Shown one piece after another: positions 1 through 5,320 of a DNA stretch of 5,320 bases. The position numbers were made by a program, and so were the translations under genes. The notes beneath the pieces are model-generated. The model was not told the origin of the DNA. It saw nothing but the letters and a program-made list of their open reading frames with translations, and did not search any database. Source of the stretch: Planctomycetes bacterium UBA1135 (lineage in GTDB: Bacteria > Planctomycetota > UBA1135); NCBI GenBank assembly GCA_002311925.1, contig DCAK01000026.1, positions 27,846 through 33,165 on the forward strand, written 5' to 3'. Every line of letters starts with the position of its first letter. Within the stretch, counting starts at the first letter, position 1.

Positions 1-314
1 GGAAGCAGCCAGGGCGCGACTCCGGAAATGCCCGTGTATACGACGAACACCAGGATGAAGGACCCCAGGATGTGGGCCCAGAACCGTTTTTCCAGATTCC
101 GGTCGGCCCAGCGCGCCAGGAGCCATGCCACGAATCCGACCAGCGCGAAGGGAAGGGCCGCCAGAAATGGATTTGGAAATCGACCTTGGGCCAACACCAC
201 CGCGGCGACCACCATCCCGCAAAAGCCGGGAAAGAGGATGCCCAACCCCATGGGCTTGGAGGGGATGCCGACCTGCATGCCACTATCATGGGCGCCCCTC
301 CGGGGGTCTTCCAT
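1..314 (-). CDS. Partial membrane protein of unknown family (N-terminal part)
   Basis: An open frame reads from an ATG at 314-312 leftwards to the window edge without a stop, giving 104 visible residues. After a short polar leader (MEDPRRGAHDSG) it shows three hydrophobic segments: about residues 24-42 (GILFPGFCGMVVAAVVLA), 49-68 and 81-104. Between segments two and three lies a charged stretch, RWADRNLEKRFW. This pattern of hydrophobic helices and basic loop is typical of a polytopic inner-membrane protein. I do not recognise the family and infer no function. The start is supported by GGAAGGA at 329-323, eight bases from the ATG. In-frame ATGs at 323, 278 and 251 are alternatives with poorer ribosome-site placement. 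The gene is divergent from the M28 lipoprotein gene, and the two start codons overlap. The C-terminus lies beyond base 1. Confidence 0.72.
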   Translation of the reverse strand, partial: MEDPRRGAHDSGMQVGIPSKPMGLGILFPGFCGMVVAAVVLAQGRFPNPFLAALPFALVGFVAWLLARWADRNLEKRFWAHILGSFILVFVVYTGISGVAPWLL

Positions 315-357
315 GATGCGCATCCTTCCGCTTCTTCTCCTTTGCCTGGTTTCCTGT
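313..357 (+). other. Lipoprotein signal peptide and lipobox of the M28 hydrolase
   Basis: The N-terminus reads MMRILPLLLLCLVSC. It has one arginine, a leucine-rich core and the lipobox L12-V13-S14-C15. Signal peptidase II would cut before C15 (codon 355-357). Residues G16-E17-N18-D19-E20 follow. Asparagine or aspartate directly after the lipidated cysteine can matter for sorting in enterobacteria, but here glycine is at +2, so outer-membrane or periplasmic-face retention cannot be decided. The signal is short, so a start a few codons upstream (ATG at 277 or 265, in frame) is possible. Confidence 0.85.
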
Positions 358-1245
358 GGCGAAAACGACGAGGTGACCCCGGTCCATCCCGTCCCGGTGG
401 ACGGCGAACGGGCTTACGCCGACCTGGTCGACCTTTGCGCCAAGCACGGCGACCGAAGGATCGGGACCCCCGGCTCGAAGGGCGCCCGGGATTGGATTGT
501 GAGTCGCCTCGAACCCCTGGGTTGGGAATTTGAAGAAGACCCTTTCACCGCCCAACCTCCCGCAGGGGCGCGGAGAAAGGGGGTCGTGGAAGGCTGCAAC
601 CTGTTGGCCCGCTGGCCCGGGTCCCAACCCGGAGAAATCTGGCTCGCCGGCCATTACGACACCTTCGACCTTCCGGGCTTCGTTGGGGCCAACGATTCAG
701 GAAGCTCGACCGCGCTTCTTGTCGAATTGGGACGGCAACTCGCCGGAGATCGCCCCCGCCCGGGACCGTCCATCGTTCTCTGCTGGTTCGACGGTGAGGA
801 ACGCTTTCCTCCCGTCCTTTGGGACAACAAGACCAATTCCACCTTCGGGAGCAGACATCTGGCGGCCAAACTCAAGGCGGAAGAGAAAATCAACCAAATC
901 GCCGCCCTCATCCTGCTCGACATGGTGGGAGATCAGCAACTCGGGCTTTTCGTCGAATCCTCCTCCACGGGTTGGATGAAGGATCTCTTTCATCGAACCG
1001 CCCAAGGCCTGGGCGACCATCAGCTCATCGTGGGAAGCCGAGAAATCCACGACGACCACATCCATTTTCGCAATGCAGGCGTTCCCTTCATCACCTTGAT
1101 TGATTTCCATTTCGGCCCCGGTCACGGATGGTGGCACACTCGGGAAGACACCCCCGGCCATTGCAGCGCGGAAAGTTTGGCGCGGACGGGCACCCTGGTT
1201 CTTTCGGCCCTGCCCGCCGTCGAATCCAGGGCCAAGCCCCGCTGA
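313..1245 (+). CDS. M28-family zinc hydrolase lipoprotein, glutaminyl-peptide cyclotransferase-like
   Basis: A 310-residue protein exported and lipid-anchored at C15 of the lipobox LVSC. One M28 alpha/beta domain fills the rest. Visible metal and active-site residues are H114 in GHYDT, D128 in GANDSGS, E162-E163 in FDGEE, D203 in LLDM and H275 in WWHT. Several features point to the glutaminyl cyclotransferase branch rather than ordinary aminopeptidases: the FDGEE...W170...FGSRHLA segment, DDHIHF at 247-252, and W274 before the last histidine. Glutaminyl cyclotransferases turn N-terminal glutamine into pyroglutamate; related bacterial proteins may instead be aminopeptidases. The position matching human QC H319 is T261. 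The start at 313 (or the next codon, 316) is chosen because it places the short hydrophobic signal at the N-terminus. No clear ribosome site precedes it. The frame is open upstream to base 28, but that stretch overlaps the divergent gene and has no signal-like sequence. The family is certain; the exact reaction is inferred. Confidence 0.93.
   Translation: MMRILPLLLLCLVSCGENDEVTPVHPVPVDGERAYADLVDLCAKHGDRRIGTPGSKGARDWIVSRLEPLGWEFEEDPFTAQPPAGARRKGVVEGCNLLARWPGSQPGEIWLAGHYDTFDLPGFVGANDSGSSTALLVELGRQLAGDRPRPGPSIVLCWFDGEERFPPVLWDNKTNSTFGSRHLAAKLKAEEKINQIAALILLDMVGDQQLGLFVESSSTGWMKDLFHRTAQGLGDHQLIVGSREIHDDHIHFRNAGVPFITLIDFHFGPGHGWWHTREDTPGHCSAESLARTGTLVLSALPAVESRAKPR
323..329 (-). promoter_or_regulatory. 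Ribosome binding site of the divergent membrane-protein gene
   Basis: Read on the minus strand the bases are GGAAGGA, followed by an 8-base spacer and ATG at 314-312. This spacing is good and is the main reason for choosing 314 over the in-frame ATGs at 323, 278 and 251. The site lies inside the signal-peptide codons of the lipoprotein gene on the other strand, so it could also be coincidental. Confidence 0.45.
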
Positions 1246-1262
1246 CCCAGGCGCCGGATGGA

Positions 1263-1280
1263 CTCTCGAATCCCCGAGAG
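1263..1280. terminator. Hairpin in the gap between convergent genes, possible terminator
   Basis: CTCTCG at 1263-1268 pairs perfectly with CGAGAG at 1275-1280 around a 6-base loop, AATCCC. It sits in the 37-base gap between the stop of the M28 gene (1243-1245) and the stop of smc (1283-1285), where a shared terminator would be expected. No T-tract follows on either strand, so a classical Rho-independent terminator is not shown. The placement is the main support. Confidence 0.35.
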
Positions 1281-1282
1281 CC

Positions 1283-4200
1283 TCAGCCTTCTCCTGAAAT
1301 CTCCGCGGTCTTCAAACCCGATTCGGGTTTCTCGACCTTAAAGCGGCCGGCACCTGGAGCCTCGGCAGCCTTGCCGCGGTCGGAGGATTCCTCGGGAATG
1401 TCGGACAACTCGACCCCCACCAGGAGGGAGACACCCCGGCGCCGCATGGTGACGCCGAAAAGGCGTTCGCATCGGGCCATCGTGATTCGGTTGTGGGTGA
1501 CCACCAGGAACTGGGTATCGTGAGTGAAATCATCGAGGGCTTCGGTGAAGCGCTCGACATTCGCGTCGTCGAGGGCGGCGTCCACTTCGTCGAGAAGACA
1601 GAAGGGAGAGGGCCGGCTACGAAAAACCGCCAACAGGAGGGCGAGAGCGGTCAAGGTTCTTTCCCCACCTGAAAGCAGCTTGATGGACCGGAGGTCCTTT
1701 CCAGGAGGCCGCGCGGTGATTTCGATTCCGGCTTCGAGAGGGTCCTCGTCCGGGGCCAGCTTGATTTCCGCTTTCCCGCCACGGAACAGGCGGCGAAAAA
1801 TCTGTTCGAAGCGACCGCTGACGGCTTCGAAAGTCTCCAGGAATTTTTCCCGGCAGAGACGGTCCAATTCTTCGAGGGTTTCCTCCAGATTCTGTCGGCC
1901 CACCTCCAGGTCCGCTTTTTCGGCGAAGAGAAATTCCTGGCGCTCATTCTTTTCTTCGAGTTCCTCGACGGCTTCCAGGTTGACGGGGCCCGAAGAATCC
2001 ATGCGCTTCCGGGTCTCCTCCATCTCCTCCCTGAGGCTGGAAAGGTCGGCCCCTTCAGGAAGGGGAGATTCCGCATCGACTTCGAGCTCACGGGCAAGTT
2101 GAGCGAGAACCATGCCGTAATCCTCCTCCACCGATCTGAACAACTCCTCCCGTCTCATCCGGGCTTCCTGCATCTCGAGGGCGTATTCCTGCCGCTTGCC
2201 CAGGAGCTCCTCCACCTCCCCGGAATCATCCCCGCGGGATTCCCTTTCCTCGGCCAAGGCTCGGGCCGCTTCGCGAAGGGTGGATTCGGCCCCTTGAACC
2301 CTCACGGAAGCTCCTCCACCCCCTTCCTGGATGGTTTGCTGTTCGAGAAGGACGGCTTCGGTTTCTGATTGAAGCCGAGCGGATCGAGAAACCAGGTCTT
2401 CGCCATCACCGACCAAACGGGCCCGTTCCGTGGCCAGCGAGACTTTGCGTCGCTGAAGTCCATGTTCCCTTTCCTCAAGGACCTCCATCCCGCGCTCCAA
2501 ACGTTCCTGCTCGACTCTGGATTCCTGAAGCTTTTCGGCAAGGGCGTAATGGCTTTCCTCCTCCTGCCCGGAGGAACCTTCCCGGCCCTCCAGTTCCTTT
2601 TCGGCGGCGGCCCGCTCGGATTCCGCCTGGTTCCTGGCTCGTTCCGCTTCGGACTCTTCCAGGCTGGCGTTTTCGGCTGCTTGCCGAAGTTGATTCTCCT
2701 CGAGGCGCAACCCGGCGGCTTCCTCCTGGCGACGGCCCCGACGGGCCTCTTCCTCCTCGCGGCGGGATCGGGCCAATTCCGCGCCCTGGCGGGCTTGGGC
2801 CCCGGCTTCTTCGGCGGGAGCAAGCGCTTCCTCCACCTTGAACAGCTGTTCGGAAAGTTCCCGGGCCTGTTCCTCCAACTTCCCAAGTTCTCCCGCCGCC
2901 AGGCGACGAGCGGCCTCCGCATCTTTGCGGGCGCCCCTGCGGGCCAGGAGACCGGACCCCTTTTCTTCGAGCATGCCAAGACGGGCTGAACCGGCGCCGT
3001 GAAGTTCCCCGTCCTCGCTCAAGAAGAGGAGTCCAGGATGCTTTTCAGCGAGGGCGGCAGCCTTGAGTCCGGTCGCGGTGGTGAACACCGGGCCCAATCT
3101 CCGGCACAGGGCTTCGCATTTTTCCCCGTCTCCCGACAGGTGGTTTCTCAGGGGTGTCGAACCCTCGACCGAGCCTGGAACTCCGCTTCCGGGGCCCGGA
3201 AAAAGGAAATCCACCGTTCCGCTGGGGCGGGCCTCTTCGGGCCGTCGAGAGGTCCAGACCGCATGCTGAAGTCGTCCCAGGAGGCTGGCAAGAAGCTTGT
3301 CCCATGGCGGAGGGATAACCACTCCTTCAAGAAGAAGGCTGGATGCTCCTCCAAGAGAACCCGCCAACGCCGAACGCACCGGCGCGGGAAGTTCCTCGCC
3401 CTCTTCGCCGATTTCCTCAAGCGCTTCCGCGCGGGCCCGAAAGGCAGCCTCCTCCCTTCGCGCCTTCTCCATTCCCTCCTCCAGGGAAGAGCGACGAGCG
3501 CGCAACCCCTCCCGCTTCGACCCCAGAGTTTCCACCTTTTCCCCGAGTTCGGCGGAGGTTCGAGTTGCGGCTTCCTCGGTCTCGGAGGCGGAGGCGACGG
3601 CTGCCTCCATCTCCAGGGATTCGCGCTCGATTTCCTCCCTTCTTCTCCTGCGCGCGCGGAGCCCGCCCTCGGCTTCACTTCTGTGCTTGGCCGCGACGGC
3701 CATCCGATTGTTGTGGACGTAGAAGCCACCGAGGGCCTCGAGGACGCGGGCCCGCAAGGCCTCCAGCTCCTGGCGCTCCTGGCGACGCTTGGACTGGGAA
3801 GCTGTGAATTTCGTTTCCACGATTTCCAGGGCGACCCCGTGCGCGTCCTTGTCCGTCCGGAGGGAATCCATCTCCCCCGCCAGCACATCTTCCTCGCCTG
3901 CCAGTGCTTGTTCCGGAGAGGCAAGAAGGGCGGTCGCATCCCGATTCTCATCCTGGTTCTCCTTGCACTCGAGAACGCGCTGCTCCAATCCTCGCAAGCG
4001 CTCCTCGAGCCCGGCAAGGCGCTCCTTGGATGCCGCGGCCTCCCCCCTCAGGGCTTCGAAGGCCCGCCGAGCGGCTTCCTCCTTCCGCACCAAATCCGCC
4101 AACCTCAATTCCGCCGCCTCGCGCTCCCCCTTGCGGGCTTCCACCTTCGCTTCGACCTCCGAGGACAGGGCTTTCATCTCGGCTTCCCGTTCTGCGAGAT

Positions 4201-4906
4201 GCGAAGTCTCCGCGAGCCCAACGCGCACGCGCAGCTCCTTCAAACGGTCCCTCATTTTCAGCCAACTCCGCGCCCTTCCGGCCTGGTACTTGAGGGAACG
4301 CACCTGCCGTTGGACTTCTCCGAGAACATCCTCCACCCGGGCGAGATCCTGGGCAGCGAGTTCCAGCTTTCTCGTGGTCTCGGCCTTGCGGGACTTGTAT
4401 CGGCTGATGCCAGCGGCCTCCTCGAAAACGCTCCTTCTCTCGGCGGGGTTGGCGGCAAGAACCGCGTCGATTTTTCCCTGGGCAAGAACCATGTATCCCT
4501 GAACCCCCAGCCCCGTGTCCATCAACAGGTCGTGGACGTCCTTGCGCCTCACTTTTCTTCCGTTGAGAAGGAATTCGCTTTCCCCGGTCTGGAAAAGGCG
4601 CCGCCCGACGGCCAATTCTCCCCCAGGTCCAGCGTGCCGGCCCTCGTCGTCCCCTAGGACGACTTCGACCATCGCGTAGGGCGCCTCGGAGCGGCCCTCG
4701 GACCCCTTGAAAATGACGTCCTCCATGGCGTCGGCCCGGAGGGCCTTCGCCGACCGCTCCCCCATCACCCAGAGAATGGCATCCACGACGTTGGATTTTC
4801 CGCAACCATTGGGGCCCACGATTCCAGTGAGGCCCCTCTCGACTGGAATGACGGTTCGGTCGGCGAAAGATTTGAAGCCTTCGAGCTCGATGCGTTTCAG
4901 GTACAA
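1283..4906 (-). CDS. smc: Chromosome segregation ATPase SMC
   Basis: A complete 1207-residue SMC, the usual bacterial size. It compacts and helps segregate the chromosome as a dimer, normally with ScpA and ScpB. The N-terminal ATPase half begins YLKRIELEGFKSF, has Walker A GPNGCGKS at 31-38 and a Q-loop glutamine at 143, and continues through VFEEAAGISRYKSRK near 160-174. Coiled coil runs from about 175 to 505, the hinge from about 505 to 655, and the return coil from about 655 to 970. The C-terminal half starts at GPVNLEAVEELEE (about 973), with signature LLSGGERT at 1077-1084, Walker B and D-loop in CLLDEVDAALDDAN at 1103-1116, and the switch histidine H1138 in VVTHNR. All ATPase residues are intact. 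A tail of about 38 residues follows the last conserved strand. The start codon is TTG: it is the only start between an in-frame TGA (4918-4916) and the conserved N-terminus. No clear ribosome site is seen. It probably shares a transcript with the ORF just upstream. Confidence 0.98.
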   Translation of the reverse strand: MYLKRIELEGFKSFADRTVIPVERGLTGIVGPNGCGKSNVVDAILWVMGERSAKALRADAMEDVIFKGSEGRSEAPYAMVEVVLGDDEGRHAGPGGELAVGRRLFQTGESEFLLNGRKVRRKDVHDLLMDTGLGVQGYMVLAQGKIDAVLAANPAERRSVFEEAAGISRYKSRKAETTRKLELAAQDLARVEDVLGEVQRQVRSLKYQAGRARSWLKMRDRLKELRVRVGLAETSHLAEREAEMKALSSEVEAKVEARKGEREAAELRLADLVRKEEAARRAFEALRGEAAASKERLAGLEERLRGLEQRVLECKENQDENRDATALLASPEQALAGEEDVLAGEMDSLRTDKDAHGVALEIVETKFTASQSKRRQERQELEALRARVLEALGGFYVHNNRMAVAAKHRSEAEGGLRARRRRREEIERESLEMEAAVASASETEEAATRTSAELGEKVETLGSKREGLRARRSSLEEGMEKARREEAAFRARAEALEEIGEEGEELPAPVRSALAGSLGGASSLLLEGVVIPPPWDKLLASLLGRLQHAVWTSRRPEEARPSGTVDFLFPGPGSGVPGSVEGSTPLRNHLSGDGEKCEALCRRLGPVFTTATGLKAAALAEKHPGLLFLSEDGELHGAGSARLGMLEEKGSGLLARRGARKDAEAARRLAAGELGKLEEQARELSEQLFKVEEALAPAEEAGAQARQGAELARSRREEEEARRGRRQEEAAGLRLEENQLRQAAENASLEESEAERARNQAESERAAAEKELEGREGSSGQEEESHYALAEKLQESRVEQERLERGMEVLEEREHGLQRRKVSLATERARLVGDGEDLVSRSARLQSETEAVLLEQQTIQEGGGGASVRVQGAESTLREAARALAEERESRGDDSGEVEELLGKRQEYALEMQEARMRREELFRSVEEDYGMVLAQLARELEVDAESPLPEGADLSSLREEMEETRKRMDSSGPVNLEAVEELEEKNERQEFLFAEKADLEVGRQNLEETLEELDRLCREKFLETFEAVSGRFEQIFRRLFRGGKAEIKLAPDEDPLEAGIEITARPPGKDLRSIKLLSGGERTLTALALLLAVFRSRPSPFCLLDEVDAALDDANVERFTEALDDFTHDTQFLVVTHNRITMARCERLFGVTMRRRGVSLLVGVELSDIPEESSDRGKAAEAPGAGRFKVEKPESGLKTAEISGEG
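1314..1330. repeat. Perfect 17-base inverted repeat inside the 3' end of smc
   Basis: AAACCCGA-T-TCGGGTTT is a perfect inverted repeat with a single central base. As RNA it can form a 6-bp stem (AAACCC/GGGTTT) with a 5-base loop on either strand, with A residues on one side and T residues on the other. It encodes part of the non-conserved SMC tail (around KPESGL). It lies about 70 bases past the M28 stop codon and might help end transcription from the plus strand. The run of three Ts is too short to be convincing. Confidence 0.4.
2942..3394 (-). other. SMC hinge domain (about residues 505-655)
   Basis: Between the two coiled-coil arms is a non-coiled region with the order of elements known from SMC hinges: a first strand-helix unit (GVVIPPPWDKLLASLLGRLQ), a middle segment (TVDFLFPG), LGPVFTTATGLKAAALAEK, LLFLSEDGEL and the glycine motif, followed by LLARRGARKDAEAARRL, which starts the return arm. 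The segment between FLFPG and RLGPVF is shorter than I remember for Bacillus subtilis SMC. The usual PGG..TGG glycine motif is reduced to GAGSARLG (637-644). The domain identity is firm from position and order; its borders are approximate. Confidence 0.8.
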
Positions 4907-4915
4907 GGTGAAGTG

Positions 4916-5320
4916 TCAGGCAAGAGTGGAGGAACGAAGGCGAGCCACCCAGGCTGCTCCCTCGAGGGAAGGGGGGGCGGGGAATTCGAGCCAGGGAAAG
5001 GCGTCGAAGGCGTCCTTGATGGGAATCTCTTCCTCAAGACGCCATCCAACGGCAAGGGCTCCTTCCCGGCCGGAAGCTTGCGCCAACTGGCGCCCTGCTC
5101 CGCCGGAATGGGGAGGGGAATCAAAGGCGGGTCGCAAACCGGCCTCTCGACAAGCATGGTCCAGGGTTTGCCGAATGCCGAGGAGGAAACGGGACATGGA
5201 GGCGGGCATCATGATTCCGGCTGCCTCCCCAAGCCCTGCAGGAAGAAGGCACGCCCGAGGAGAACCCTTGCCCCGACCCCGTTTGGAGAGGGCGCCCATC
5301 GACCGGCAGGCCATGGCGGC
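4916..5320 (-). CDS. Partial unidentified protein upstream of smc (C-terminal part)
   Basis: An open frame enters from the right edge and ends with TGA at 4918-4916, giving 134 visible residues. It reads on the same strand as smc, 9 bases before its TTG, so the two are probably co-transcribed. Visible sequence includes a basic stretch (SKRGRGKG), a helix-like segment (SRFLLGIRQTLDHACREAGL) and GRQLAQASGREGALAVGW. The latter vaguely recalls the region of lipoate/biotin ligases where a lysine-containing GxKIxGxAQRR precedes a glycine turn. The lysine is absent here, so this is only a guess. No membrane segment or signal is seen. The start may lie beyond the window; ATG at 5314 is in frame, and ATG at 5212 has GGGGAGG 11 bases upstream. 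A competing minus-strand frame ending at 4897 is proline-rich and less convincing. A run of seven G on the plus strand near the 3' end makes the last 20 residues depend on correct base calling. Confidence 0.6.
   Translation of the reverse strand, partial: AAMACRSMGALSKRGRGKGSPRACLLPAGLGEAAGIMMPASMSRFLLGIRQTLDHACREAGLRPAFDSPPHSGGAGRQLAQASGREGALAVGWRLEEEIPIKDAFDAFPWLEFPAPPSLEGAAWVARLRSSTLA

Noticed and set aside
28..312. N-terminal extension of the M28 protein back to ATG 28
   Set aside because: The extension would be antisense to a convincing membrane-protein frame and would bury the lipoprotein signal 95 residues inside the protein.
286..654. A 122-codon minus-strand frame opposite the M28 gene
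   Set aside because: It lies opposite conserved M28 codons, contains no motif, and ends within the start region of the divergent membrane-protein gene, which is in a different frame.
3789..4502. A 237-codon plus-strand frame rich in Ser, Arg and Ala
   Set aside because: It is antisense to smc coiled-coil codons, with a composition typical of shadow frames and no domain visible.
2999..4657. A 552-codon open frame on the plus strand
   Set aside because: It lies entirely opposite smc. Its translation is low in recognisable motifs and rich in Leu, Gly, Phe and Ser, as expected from the antisense of Glu- and Lys-rich coiled-coil codons in high-GC DNA.
3948..4805. A 285-codon Gly/Arg-rich minus-strand frame inside smc
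   Set aside because: It is an out-of-frame reading of smc codons. The smc frame carries the Walker A motif and conserved N-terminal sequence over the same bases.
4897..5157. A minus-strand frame (MLVERPVCDPP...) overlapping the smc start
   Set aside because: It is proline-rich and low in complexity, and competes with the longer frame ending at 4916. It is kept only as the possible outcome of a frameshift at the seven-base run.

Overview
The window is a high-GC bacterial chromosomal segment. It holds four protein-coding regions, two of which run off the window edges. I see no tRNA, rRNA, CRISPR array, insertion sequence, phage gene or recognisable defence system. The organism is probably a Gram-negative (diderm) bacterium, because one product has a lipoprotein signal peptide. 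The full-length SMC argues for an ordinary bacterial housekeeping locus rather than an accessory island. Codon use looks even across the window. I cannot assign a phylum from the sequence alone; Planctomycetota, Acidobacteriota and Myxococcota or other former deltaproteobacterial lineages all fit the style of these proteins.

Layout. Bases 1-314 (minus strand) hold the N-terminal part of an unidentified membrane protein with three predicted helices before the left edge. Bases 313-1245 (plus strand) encode a complete 310-residue secreted lipoprotein of the M28 / glutaminyl-cyclotransferase-like zinc family, with the expected metal ligands. The best start codons of these two divergent genes overlap at one CATG. 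A 37-base gap with a small hairpin separates the peptidase from the gene that converges on it. Bases 1283-4906 (minus strand) encode a complete 1207-residue SMC chromosome-condensation ATPase, starting with TTG. Bases 4916-5320 (minus strand) hold the C-terminal part of an unidentified gene that ends 9 bases before smc, in the same reading frame.

How the genes relate. The upstream partial ORF and smc look like one minus-strand transcription unit. The M28 lipoprotein gene converges on smc and is unlikely to be functionally linked to it. The divergent membrane-protein gene could share a control region with the lipoprotein gene, but nothing in the sequence shows that they cooperate. SMC normally works with ScpA and ScpB; neither is in this window.

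I did not find a new multi-gene system. The points most worth a second look are the overlapping divergent starts, the short and glycine-poor SMC hinge, the TTG start of smc without a visible ribosome binding site directly after an in-frame TGA, and the loss of the second-shell histidine in an otherwise QC-like active site.
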